A stretch of DNA of 64,000 nt from Taudactylus pleione (GCA_031769625.1 JAUIMM010001030.1:3959001-4023000); one strand, 5' to 3'. Positions 53,605-63,850 are shown, counted from the stretch's first letter. Notes: generated from the letters alone by a model not told the origin. Numbers and translations: made by a program.

Positions 53605-55603
53605 GAGCATGATACTGACACTCACGGCAGGATGCGCAAAAGTCAGATACCTCTTTATGCAGCCCGGGCCAGAAAAACCTCTGCATTATTTGCTCAGTGG
53701 TCTTCTCTACCCCTAGATCACCTGCCGTTATATGACCATGGGCCAGATCCAACACTGTTCTTCTGTAGGCTTTGGGAACTATTAGTTGTTTCACAACATC
53801 TTCCCCCTTCTTAGTCACCTGATATAACAAATCCTGCCACATTGCCATGTGGGGATAGGACAAAGGACTATCAGGGTATACAGGTTTACCATCAACTACT
53901 TTTCCATTCTCCCTGGCTTTTACCAAAGTAGGGTTATTCAACTGCTCCACGGCAAAGACCTCTCTTCTGACCTCTAAGTTAGGCAGACGATCACCTGGCC
54001 CAACAACACTTCCCACCTCAATGGGAGGCACATCAGTTGGCGGGCCACCGTCACGCTCCGCATTCTCTAGTTTGCCAATCATAGTAGAAAAAGGGAATAA
54101 CCCTGAGTCAGAAGAAACTCCCTCCTCCACTACATTGACAACCTTCTCAAATGGATCGGGGTTGTTCACCTCTGGAACAAAACGACTTTCCCACAACTTC
54201 CAGAAGTGAGCAAAGTCTCTCCCCAATATTGCATCGTACATCAGACCGTGCACCAAACCCACAGAAACTATAGCAGAACCACATGGTGTCTCGATGTTCA
54301 CCTCGGCAGGAACATAATATCGAATATCCCCATGTGTGCAGGTCACACCAACAGTTTTCCCCTCACGCCGCAAGAGGTTCACCAGTTCAGCTTTTATAAG
54401 TGTCACCAAGCTATCAGAGTCTAACAGTGCCTCTACTCGGTTGCCATCTACAGTGAGTACACACATGTGCTTATCAGTCTCAGCCTGCCGGTCAGCCGTA
54501 CAGGCTATCTGTGCAAAGAAAGACCCCCTGCGGTAGACATGAGCAGTATCACATTGCATAGGTTCAGTTGTAAGTGCACAATTAGCGGCAATATGGCGGA
54601 AGCCACCACATCGGAAACACTGAGTCATATTAATGTCTAGTCGTTTATGGGGCAAGAACCTACCAGGCCTGGCAGGCCTGTCTCCAGGTTCTACACCCTC
54701 AGTCTTAGGTACATTCCACCACCCAGCACCCTTCTCCCCTGGAACAGTCTTACCAGTGTCTGTGGGAGTTCGCCGGTGCGCCATCGGGGCTCGGTGGGGC
54801 ATACTCATCAGCTCCTCAGCCGCCACGTACCTCTCCACCAGCTTGACCAACTGGTCCGCGGACTTAGGGTCTGCATGGCTTACCCACTTGCGCAGAGTCA
54901 TAGGTAATGATCGCAGGTACCGGTCCATCATGACCCGTTCCACGATCTGTGGTCCCGTCAGCATCTTGGGCTGCAGCCATTTTGAGGACAGATGGACGAG
55001 GTCATGCATCTGTGAATGTGGAGGCTTATCCATATGGAACTCCCAGTGGTGAACCCGTTGGGCACGAACAAAGGTGGTGACTCCCAAGCGAGTTAGGATC
55101 TCCTGTTTTAGTTTTTTATAGTCCTTGGCATCAGCCAGGCATAAGTCGAAATAGGTCTTTTGTGGCTCCCCCGACTGAAAAGGTGCCACCAGACTTGCCC
55201 ACTGCTCCTTGGGCCAACTCTCCCTTTCGGCCATTCTTTCAAATGCGGTGAGATAGGCCTCCACATCATCGCCCAAAGTCATCTTCTGGAGGAAGTGACT
55301 GGCCTGTACGGAGTGAGTGGTGGTGGGAGGACCAGTACCAACATCTCTGGGCCGGGCAATCAGGTGCTGTACCACCTCTTTTATGGCCTGGCTGTTTTCC
55401 GCTAAGGCCCGGCGGGTTTCTTCGATGGCAACCTGTTGTTGCCCCTGGGCTGTCTCCAAGGCCGACAGTTGCACCCAGGTGGATTCCTGCATATCCCTGG
55501 TAGATTCCTGTTGAGCTGCTGTAGCTTGGAGCAGGGCTTTAATAATTTCCTCCATTTTGTCCTGGGGTGTAGGTTGGAAGCTGAACCTTGCCTCTCTGAG
55601 CAT
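53605..55603 (-). pseudogene. Gypsy-A gag, protease and integrase zinc finger
   Basis: A 684-aa open frame (53549-55603) from MLREARFSF. Residues 20-85 are Gln/Glu-rich. Residues about 100-268 are capsid, and their second half (about 180-268) resembles a SCAN domain (QRVHHWEF, KWLQPKMLTGPQIVERVM, RYLRSLPMTL, LVKLVERYVAAEEL). A CCHC knuckle follows (C329, C332, H337, C342), then protease (LLDSDS, 393-398, with D395 but the usual Gly changed; ILGRDF, 459-464), and the integrase zinc finger (H622/H624, C656, C659), in which the second zinc His is Asp (AGDLG). The frame leaves the real product at the 161-bp deletion (junction about 53602-53605), which removed the first integrase Asp. Confidence 0.9.
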
Positions 55604-55731
55604 GGGCTGACACCACCTCTATGGGACTCCAAGGACACAGCATTATTTCCACACTCACAAATTGGGTGTCTGTCCCTTTAATTTTTAAACGGAAAGTTTT
55701 CCCCTTGCTGCAACTTCAGTGTGTGTGGTTG

Positions 55732-55747
55732 CCCGCATTCTCCACCA
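55732..55747 (-). promoter_or_regulatory. Primer-binding site of gypsy-A, tRNA-Ala type
   Basis: The minus strand reads TGGTGGAGAATGCGGG three bases inside the 5' LTR. This is complementary to a tRNA 3' end CCCGCATTCTCCA-CCA, which fits vertebrate tRNA-Ala (AGC) with at most one difference, as far as I recall that tRNA. Gypsy-B has the same site. Confidence 0.65.
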
Positions 55748-55750
55748 TAT

Positions 55751-56354
55751 TGTGACACAGTTAGGTTAGGGGGTCCCGCTCCTGGGTAGAGCACTCCATC
55801 CTTACACACACACACAGCAGCAGGGAAGCAGCACACCAGTCTGGATGCAAGTACAAGCTGGTCGGCACCAGTCTTTATTGTACAATGACAGAAATATAAA
55901 GCAAACATAAATATAAATCCTAGCCCTGTTGTGGCACTAACTTCTCAGGGAGTTCCCTCACTACCAGAACCTGGCAGGGCCTAATGCCATCGCCAGCAAC
56001 AAAGCACAGCACAGTACTCACAGATAGGTTTTCCAAGTGTCTCTGAGCAAACTCCCTGCCTGCTCTCCCAGGTGAGACAATCAGCCCTAAACAAACTAGG
56101 CTTATATTGGCCACTCTCAGGTGGAAAACTAACAAGCCTGTTACCAGGCTGCGAGAACCAAAACCTGGAGTGGCCGTGGGTGGAGCCCTCCCTCTCCTCT
56201 CACCCACAACCCCCAGGTCCCAAACCGGCTTTTTCAAAAACCGAAACTCAAGCCTGCTACACTGCAGACTTTCTCCTGGGGGTTTAAAACACAAAAACAA
56301 GAATCTGGGACAAATGTACCTGCCACAGACCACTTTACCAGTGATCCTATCACA
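55751..56354 (-). repeat. 5' LTR of gypsy-A
   Basis: 604 bp, TGTGACACAGTTAGG to GATCCTATCACA on the plus strand, with the same TATA-like and AATAAA elements as the other LTRs. It lies next to the tRNA-Ala-type primer site. Confidence 0.92.
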
Positions 56355-56756
56355 ATATATATATTAGTGTGCTGTGTGTATAATTAGATATTATTCCACT
56401 GTGTGTATATATGTACAGGCAGGTCTATAAATATTGGGACATTGACAGAATTTTCAGATTTTGGCCTCTATTCACCACCACAATGGTTTTGAAATGAAAC
56501 AAACAAGATGTGCTTTAACTGCAGACTTTCAGATTTCATTTGAGGGTAATTACATCCAAATCTGGTGAACGGTGTAGGAATTACAATGGTTTCTATATGT
56601 GTTTCCAACTTTTTAAGGGGCCAAAAGTAATGGGACTATCAACTCAAAAGCTATTTCATGGACTGGTGTGGGCTATTCCCTCCTTATTTCATTATCAATT
56701 AAGCAGGTAAAAGGTCTGGAGTTGATTCTAGGTGTGACATTTGCATTTGAAATCAG

Positions 56757-57370
56757 TTGATGTTGACTCTCAATATGAGATCCAAAGAGCTGTCACTATC
56801 AGTGAAGCAAGCCATCATTTGGCTGAAAAATCAAAACAAAGCCATCAGAGAGATAGCAAAAACATTAGGTGTGGCCAAATCAACTGTTTGGAACATTCTT
56901 AAAAAGAAAGAATGCACCGGAGAGCTCAGCAACACCAAAATACCCGGATGACCACGGAAAACAACTGTGGTGGATGACAGAAGAATTATTTCCCTGGTGA
57001 AGAAAAACCCCTTCACAACAGTTGGCCAAATCAAGAGCACTCTCCAGGAGGTAGATGTATATGTGTCAAAGTCAACAATCAAGAGAAGACTTCACAAGAG
57101 TGAATATAGAGGGTTCACCACAAGATGTAAACCATTGGTGAGCCACAAAAACAGGAAGACCAGATTAGAGTTTGCCAAACAACATCTAAAAAAGCCATTA
57201 CAGTTCTGCAACAACATCCTATGGACAGATGAGACAAAGATCAACTTGTAGCAGAGTGATGGGAAGAGAAGAGTACGGAGAAGGAAAGGAACTGCTCATG
57301 ATCCAAAACATACCACCTCATCAGTGAAGCATGGTGGTGGTAGTGTCATGGCGTAGGCATGTATGGCTGC
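56757..57370 (+). pseudogene. Tc1 transposase, N-terminal part
   Basis: Paired-like HTH: LSLSVKQAIIWLKNQNKA and IREIAKTLGVAKSTVWNILK, with a stop (TGA) near 56949, then a second HTH-like region (NPFTTVGQIKSTLQEVDVYV). The first catalytic Asp is in NNILWTDETKINL (to 57248), directly followed by a TAG. Further remnants (KHGGGSVMA) reach the gypsy-B insertion at 57371. The stops show that the gene was decaying. Confidence 0.85.
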
Positions 57371-57978
57371 TGTGACACAGTCAGATTAGGAGGTCCCTCT
57401 CCTGGGTAGGGGACTCCTTCCTTACACACACACAGCAGCCGGGAAGCAGCACACCAGTCTGGATGCGAGTACAAGCTGGTCGGCGCCAGTCTTTATTGTA
57501 CAAATGTCAGAAATAACATAAAGAAAACATAAACATAAATCCTAGCCCTGTCGGGGCACTAACTTCACAGGTGGTTCCCTCACTACCAGAACCTGGCAGG
57601 GCCTAATGCCCTCACCAGCAACAAAAGGCACAGCACAACACTCACAGTTAGTTGTTCAAGTGTCTCTGAGCAAACTCCCTGTCTGCTCTCCCAGGTGACA
57701 CAATCAGCCCTAAACACACTAGGCTTATATTGGCCACTCTCTGGTGGAAAACTAACAAGCCTGTTACCAGGCTGCGAGAACCAAAACCTGGAGTGGCCAT
57801 GGGTGGAGCCCTCCCTCTCCTCTCACACACAACCCCCAGGTCCCAAACCGGCTTTTCAAAAAGCCGAAACTCAAGCCTGCTACACTGCAGACTTTCTCCT
57901 GGGGGTTTAAAACACAAAAGACAGGAATCTGGGACAAATGTACCTGCCACAGACCACTTTACCAGTGATCCTATCACA
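57371..57978 (-). repeat. 3' LTR of gypsy-B
   Basis: 608 bp, TGTGACACAGTCAGATTAGG to GATCCTATCACA. Begins directly after CTGC of the Tc1 element. Confidence 0.92.
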
Positions 57979-57991
57979 TATCCCCCCCTTT
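57979..57991 (-). promoter_or_regulatory. Polypurine tract of gypsy-B
   Basis: Minus strand: AAGGGGGGGATA next to the 3' LTR, one G shorter than in gypsy-A. Confidence 0.8.
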
Positions 57992-59237
57992 GTTTCAACC
58001 TGTGGGGAGGAACAACTGAAGCCCCCAAACAATGAACCCGTGACAACGCGACAGCATTGGCCAGCTGGCTTCCTGGCCTGTGTTCCACTGAAAATGTAAA
58101 AGTTTGTAACGCCAATAACCATCTTGTAATTCTCGCATTACTGTCCTTATTTTCAGACATCCACTTCAGAGGGGCATGGTCAGTGATCAATTTGAACTTT
58201 CTTCAAACCAAGTAGTACCTGAGAGCTTCTAACGCCCACTTTATGGCCAACACCTCCTTCTCCACTGTGGCATAGTTTCTCTCATGTACATTCAACTTTC
58301 TGCTAAGATAGAAAATAGGGTGTTCCTCACCCTCCTTGTTCTGGGACAGGACCGCTCCTATACCTACTTCTGATGCATCGGTTTGTACTATGAATTCCCT
58401 TTCAAAATTAGGAGTCATCTGGACTGGTTGGGAACACAACGCTACTTTCAACTCCTGAAAAGCTTTCTCTGCCTCAGGACTCCATTCTACCATGACTTTT
58501 TGTTTGCCTTTGGTCAGGTCAGTCAGTGGGACTGCCATGGTGGCAAAGTTGGGTATAAACCTCCTGTAGTACCCCGTAATTCCCAAGAAGGCTCTCACCT
58601 GCTTCTTATTTAGAGGCCGTGGCCAGTTTTGTATGGCATCAACCTTATTGAGCTGAGGCTTTATCAGGCCTCTGCCAATGGTGTATCCCAGATATTTTAC
58701 TTCCTCCATGCCTAGACAACACTTTTTTGGGTTGGCTGTCAAACCTGCCTTATAGATAGAGTCCAACACTGCTTGTACCCTGGGTAAGTGAAACTGCCAA
58801 TCAGGACTATGAATGACCACGTCATACAGATAAGTAGCCGCATACTGTCTATGAGGCCTTAGAATCCTGTCCATCATTCTTTGGAAGGTAGCAGGTGCCC
58901 CATGTAGCTCGAAGGGCAACATCTTATTCTGAAACAAGCCCTTTGGTGCTGAAAAAGCTGTCTTTTGTTTGGCGCTCTCGGTTAATGGTACTTGCCAATA
59001 CCCTTTGGTTAGGTCAAGAGTGGTTAAATACCTTGCCGTCCCTAGTCTCTCAATCAGTTCATCCACTCTTGGCATCGGGTAGGCATCGAATTTTGAAACG
59101 CTGTTCAACTTTCGGAAGTCATTGCAGAAATGCACACTCCCGTAGGGCTTTGGAATCAACACAATGGGACTTGACCATTCACTATGTGATTCTTCAATAA
59201 CCCCTAACTCTAGCATATTTTTAATTTCTTTCGACAC
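57992..59237 (-). pseudogene. Gypsy-B reverse transcriptase and RNase H
   Basis: The 344-aa ORF (58203-59237) runs from ELGVIEESHSEWSSPIVLIP through LTTLDLTKGYWQVPL to the RT active site, which reads YLYDVV rather than YLDDVV, so the second catalytic Asp pair is broken. It continues through FLGITGYYRRFIPNF and the RNase H start TDASEVGIGAVLSQ to LRYYLV, then a TGA at 58203-58205 where gypsy-A has GGA. After the stop the frame continues with MITDHAPLKWM and VEHRPGSQLANAVALSR, in which the expected Asp of ADALSR is Val. Confidence 0.9.
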
Positions 59238-59313
59238 CGATTCTCTTTGTGCTTCTGGTAACCTATAGGGCTTTAGATTAACTTTAACCCCAGGGTCAGT
59301 GATGATGTCATGT

Positions 59314-60726
59314 TTAATGACCGAGGTTTTCCCAGGTTTTCCCAGGTACGTCAGAGAACAGCACCCTATTTCTAATCAGAAACTCCTTGACCTCCTGTTG
59401 TTGAATTGGCGACAGGGTTTTTGCCACGGTCACTTCGGGAACTAAGGGCCCTGGATTTACTGGAGGGGCTCGGTCGGCCGACAGTACCGTTCTATCTTTC
59501 CAGGACTTTAACAAATTTATATGGTATATCTGTTCCGGCTTTCTTTTCCCCGGCTGGTAAACTTTGTAATTGACCTGCCCCACTCTTTCTAAGATTTCAA
59601 AGGGCCCTTGCCATTTAGCCAAAAGTTTATTTTCCACAGTGGGAACCAATACTAACACTCTGTCCCCAGGAGCAAAGCTGCATAACCGAGCATTGCGGTT
59701 GTATACCCTCTGCTGTGCCTGTTGAGCCTGTTCCAGGTGCTCTCTCACTATCGGCACTACCGCAGCAATTCTCTCCTGCATTTGAGAAACATACTCAATC
59801 CCCGTTTTGTAAGGACTAGACTGCCCCTCCCATGTCTCTTTGGCAATGTCTAGTAACCCCCTTGGGTGTCTCCCATACAACAAGTTGAAGGGTGAAAACC
59901 CGGTGGAGGACTGGGGAACTTCTCTTATGGCCAACAATAAATACAGCAATAAGTAATCCCAATCCCTACCATCCTTGTCAACCACTTTCCTAAGCATGTG
60001 TTTTAACGTCTTGTTAAACCTCTCGACCAGCCCATCGGTTTGGGGGTGATAAACCGAAGTTCTTAACTGTTCAATTTTGAACAGGCGACATAACTCTTTC
60101 ATGACTTTTGACATAAACGGTGTACCCTGGTCAGTTAGTATCTCCTTAGGTATACCCAGCCTGCTAAAGACATGAACTAGGTCTCTGGCAATGGTCTTGG
60201 TTGACGTATTGCACAATGGGATCAGTTCCGGGGACCTGGTAGCGTAATCCATTATGACCAGAATATACTGGTGTCCCCTGGCAGACTTCATCAAGGGTCC
60301 AACCAAATCCATCGCTATTCTTTCAAACGGCACCTCTATAATAGGCAATGGAACTAGTGGACCCTTAAAATGTGGCCTGGGAGCATGATACTGACACTCA
60401 GGGCAGGATGCGCAAAAGTCAGATACCTCTTTATGCAGCCCGGGCCAGAAAAACTTCTGCATTATTTGCTCAGTGGTCTTCTCTACCCCTAGATGGCCTG
60501 ACGTTATATGACCATGGGCCAGATCCAACACTGTTCTTCTGTAGGCTTTGGGAACTATTAGTTGTTCCACAACATCTTCCCCCTTCTTAGTCACCTGATA
60601 TAACAAATCCTGCCACATTGCCATGTGGGGATAGGACAAAGGACTATCAGGGTCTACGGGTTTACCATCAACTACTTTTCCATTCTCCCTGGCTTTTACC
60701 AAAGTAGGGTCATTCAACTGCTCCAT
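59314..60726 (-). pseudogene. Gypsy-B integrase
   Basis: The 470-aa ORF has the HHCC finger (HGHITSGHLGVEKT with both His, CASCPEC), then the DDE core: first Asp in RIAMDLVGPL, second in EILTDQGTPF, Glu in GLVERFNK. The GPF motif follows (WQGPFEILERVG), then a linker to the RT. All three catalytic acids are present, unlike in gypsy-A. The frame ends after VLFSDVPGKT, where a tandem duplication of GTTTTCCCAG (plus strand, about 59327-59346) causes a frameshift before the RT. Confidence 0.9.
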
Positions 60727-60747
60727 GGCAAAGACCTCTCTTCTGAC

Positions 60748-61335
60748 CTATAAGTCAGGCAGATGATCACCTGGCCCAACAACACTTCCCACCTCAATGG
60801 GAGGCACATCAGTTGGCGGGCCACCGTCACGCTCCGCATTCTCTAGTTCGCCAATCATAGTAGAAAAAGGGAATAACCCTGAGTCAGAAGAAACTCCCTC
60901 CTCCACTACATTGACAACCTTCTCAAATGGATTGGGGTTGTTCACCTCTGGAACAAAATGGCTTTCCCACAACTTCCAGAAGTGAGCAAAGTCTCTCCCC
61001 AATATTGCATCGTACATCAGACCGTGCACCAAACCCACAGAAACTATAGCAGAACCACATGGTGTCTCGATGTTCACCTCGGCAGGAACATAATATCGAG
61101 TATCCCCATGTATGCAGGTCACACCAACAGTTTTCCCCTCACGCCGCAAGGGGTTCACCAGCTCAGCTTTTATAAGTGTCACCAAGCTACCAGAGTCTAA
61201 CAGTGCCTCTACTTGGTTGCCATCTTCAGTGAGTACACACATGTGCTTATCAGTCTCAGCCTGCCGGTCAGCCGTACAGGCTATCTGTGCAAAGAAAGAC
61301 CCCCTGCGGTAGACATGAGCAGTATCACATTGCAT
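60748..61335 (-). pseudogene. Gypsy-B protease region
   Basis: The 195-aa ORF begins after the CCHC knuckle and includes EALLDSGSLVTLI, the aspartic protease active site with the DSG that gypsy-A has lost, and YDAILGRDF. A stop at 60748 separates it from the integrase ORF; upstream stops separate it from gag. The CCHC knuckle itself (CFRCGGFGHIAAIC) lies between the ORFs near 61350-61400. Confidence 0.85.
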
Positions 61336-62400
61336 AGGTTCAGTTGTAAGTGAGCAAATAGCGGCAATATGGCCGAAGCCACCACATCGGAAACACTGAG
61401 TTATATTAATGTCTAGTCATTTACGAGGCAAGAACCTTCCCGGCCTGGCAAGCCTGTCTCCAGGTTCTACACCGTTAGTCTTAGGTACATTCCACCGCCC
61501 AACACCCTTATCCCCTGGAACAGTCTTACCAATGTCTGTGGGAGTTCGCCGGTGCACCATCAGGGCTCGGTGGGGCATACTCATCAGCTACTCAGCCTCC
61601 ATGTACCTCTCCACCAGCTTGACCAACTGGTCCGCGTACTTAGGGTATGCATGGCTCACCCACTTGTGCAGAGTCACAGGTAATGATCACAGGTACCGGT
61701 CCATTACGACCCTTTCCACGATCTGTGGTCCCATCAGCGTCTCGGGCTGCAGCCATTTTGAGGACAGATGGACGAGGTCATGCATCTGTGAACGTGGAGG
61801 CTTATCCATATGGAACTCCCAGTGGTGAACCCGTTGGGCACGAACAAAGGTGGTGACTCCCAAGCGAGTTAGGATCTCCTGTTTTAGTTTTTTATAGTCC
61901 TTGGCATCAGCCAGGCATAAGTCGAAATAGGCCTTTTGTGGCTCCCTCGACTGAAAAGGTGCCACCAGACTTGCCCACTGCTCCTTGGGCCAACTCTCCC
62001 TTTCGGCCGTTCTTTCAAATGCGGTGAGATAGGCCTCCACATCATCGCCCGAAGTCATCTTTTGGAGGAAGTGACTGGCTCGTATGGAGTGAGTGGTGGT
62101 GGGAGGACCAGTAGTAACATCTCTGGGCTGGGCGACCAGGTGCTGTACCACCTCTTTTAAGGCCTGGCTGTTTTCTGCTAAGGCCCAGCTGTTTTCCGCT
62201 AAGGCCTGGCGGGTTTCCTTGATGGCGACCTGTTGTTGCCTCTGGGCTGTCTCCAAGGCTGACAGTTGCACCCTGGTGGATTCCTGCTGAACTTTGTTTG
62301 TCTCCTGCTGTGCTGCTGTAGCTTGGAGCAAGGCCTTAATAATGTCCTCCATTTTGTCCTGGGGTGTAGGTTGGAAGCTGAACCTTGCCTCTCTGAGCAT
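61336..62400 (-). pseudogene. Gypsy-B gag, interrupted by several stops
   Basis: The 237-aa ORF (61687-62400) matches gypsy-A gag from MLREARFSF, with a short duplicated segment in the Gln/Glu/Ala-rich part (SWALAENSQAL), and reaches the SCAN-like region (KWLQPETLMGPQIVERVVM). It stops at a TGA where gypsy-A has CGA, a CpG-type change. Further stops follow before the zinc knuckle. Translation past them continues the same family sequence. Confidence 0.88.
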
Positions 62401-62528
62401 TGGCAGATGCCTCCGCTATGGGACTCCAAGGACACAGTGTTATTTCCACACTCACCAATTGGGTGTCTGTCCCTTTAATTTTTAAACGGATAGTTTTCCT
62501 CTCGTTGCAACTTCAGTGTGTGTGGGTG

Positions 62529-62544
62529 CCCGCATTCTCCACCA
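62529..62544 (-). promoter_or_regulatory. Primer-binding site of gypsy-B, tRNA-Ala type
   Basis: Minus strand TGGTGGAGAATGCGGG, identical to the site of gypsy-A. Confidence 0.65.
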
Positions 62545-62547
62545 TAT

Positions 62548-63157
62548 TGTGACACAGTCAGATTAGGAGATCCCTCTCCTGGGTAGGGGACTCCTTCCTT
62601 ACACACACACACAGCAGCAGGGAAGCAGCACACCAGTCTGGATGCGAGTACAAGCTGGTCGGCGCCAGTCTTTATTGTACAAATGTCAGAAATAACATAA
62701 AGAAAACATAAACATAAATCCTAGCCCTGTCGGGGCACTAACTTCACAGGTAGTTCCCTCACTACCAGAACCTGGCAGGGCCTAATGCCCTCACCAGCAA
62801 CAAAATGCACAGCACAACACTCACAGTTAGGTTATCAAGTGTCTCTGAGCAAACTTCCTGTCTGCTCTCCCAGGTGAGACAATCAGCCCTAAACACACTA
62901 GGCTTATATTGGCCACTCTCTGGTGGAAATCTAACAAGCCTGTTACCAGGCTGCGAGAACCAAAACCTGGAGTGGCCGTGGGTGGAGCCCTCCCTCTCCT
63001 CTCACCCACAACCCCCAGGTCCCAAACCGGCTTTTCAAAAAGCCGAAACTCAAGCCTGCTACACTGCAGACTTTCTCCTGGGGGTTTAAAACACAAAAGA
63101 CAGGAATCTGGGACAAATGTACCTGCCACAGACCACTTTACCTGTGATCCTATCACA
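62548..63157 (-). repeat. 5' LTR of gypsy-B
   Basis: 610 bp, TGTGACACAGTCAGATTAGG to GATCCTATCACA, directly followed by CTGT and the right half of Tc1. Confidence 0.92.
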
Positions 63158-63603
63158 CTGTCAATGGAACTGGTTCCCTTGTATTTATTGATGATGTGAC
63201 TGCTGACAAAAGCAGCAGAATGAATTCTGAAGTGTTTCAGGCAATATTATATGCTCATATTCAGTAAAATGCTTCAGAACTCATTGGACGGCGCTTCACA
63301 GTGCAGATGGACAATGGCCCGAAGCATACTGCAAAAGCAACCAAAGAGTTTTTTAAGGCTAAAATGTGGAATGTTATGCAATGGCCAAGTCAATCCCCTG
63401 ACCTGAATCCGATTGAGTATGCATTTCACTTGATGAAGACAAAACTGAAGGGAAAATGCCCCAAGAACAAGCAGGAAATGAAGACATTTGCAGTAGAGGC
63501 CTGGCAGAGCATCACCAGGGATGAAACCCAGCATCTGGTGATGTCTATGCGTTCCAGACTTCAGGCTGTAATTGCCTGCAAAGGATTTGCAACAAAGTAT
63601 TAA
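63158..63603 (+). pseudogene. Tc1 transposase, C-terminal part
   Basis: The frame holds VQMDNGPKHTAKATKEFFKA (second catalytic Asp) and SPDLNPIEYAF (catalytic Glu). Thirty-four residues lie between Asp and Glu, giving the DD34E signature. It ends RSRLQAVIACKGFATKY before a TAA at 63601. The start of this half (63163-63270) has an in-frame TAA. It is the continuation of 56757-57370 across gypsy-B. Confidence 0.9.
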
Positions 63604-63850
63604 AAAGTGAAAGTTAGATTTAGGATTGTTTAGTTTGTCCCATTACTTTTGACCCCTTAAAAAGTGTGAGGCACATATAGAAACCGTTGTAATTCCTACA
63701 CTGTTCACCTGATTTGGATGTAATTACCCTCAAATTAAATCTGAAAGTCTGCAGTTAAAGCAAATCTTGTTTGTTTCATTTCAAAACCATTGTGGTGGTG
63801 TATAGAGGCCAAAATATGAAAATTCTGTCAATGTCCCAATATTTATGGAT

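Larger units (their letters stand above)
50770..56354 (-). mobile_element. Gypsy-A: Gmr1-like Ty3/gypsy retrotransposon (5585 bp)
   Basis: LTRs at 50770-51372 and 55751-56354 enclose a minus-strand gag-pol region with a primer-binding site and polypurine tract. Domain order on the minus strand is gag, protease, integrase, reverse transcriptase, RNase H. There is no envelope gene: the RNase H region runs to the polypurine tract. By eye the two LTRs differ at about 20 of 600 positions. Breaks: protease DSG to DSD, integrase HHCC His to Asp, a 161-bp deletion, and 1-nt frameshifts in RT and RNase H. TA-rich sequence flanks both sides, and the 4-bp duplication is imperfect (ATTT/ATAT). Confidence 0.92.
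57371..63157 (-). mobile_element. Gypsy-B: second Gmr1-like retrotransposon (5787 bp), inside Tc1
   Basis: LTRs at 57371-57978 and 62548-63157 differ at only about 12 positions by eye. Flanking tetranucleotides are CTGC and CTGT, one mismatch. The domain order is the same as in gypsy-A. Breaks: TGA in gag (61687), more stops between gag and protease, a stop near 60748, a 10-bp tandem duplication (near 59327-59346) that shifts the frame before RT, catalytic YLDD changed to YLYD in RT, and a TGA at 58203 in RNase H. It retains the integrase core that gypsy-A has lost. Confidence 0.92.
56416..63850 (+). mobile_element. Tc1 transposon (DD34E) split by gypsy-B
   Basis: The left part is 56416-57370, the right part 63158 to about 63850. 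Subterminal inverted repeats of about 240 bp are recognisable on both sides: ATAAATATTGGGACATTGAC, GAGGGTAATTACATCCAAAT and GTGTAGGAATTACAATGGTT. The left end is preceded by TA (56414-56415). The gap is filled by gypsy-B with CTGC/CTGT flanks. Without gypsy-B it is about 1.65 kb, normal for Tc1. Confidence 0.88.

Noticed and set aside
53632..55681. Plus-strand ORFs opposite gag-pol of gypsy-A and gypsy-B
   Set aside because: Antisense shadows of conserved coding sequence, with no recognisable domain.
50770..56354. Endogenous retrovirus with envelope
   Set aside because: RNase H is followed directly by the polypurine tract and LTR; there is no room for an env gene.
50770..63157. Classification as Ty1/copia because integrase precedes RT
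   Set aside because: The RT (YLDD), the integrase GPF motif and the gag type are those of Ty3/gypsy. The order is explained by the Gmr1-like group.
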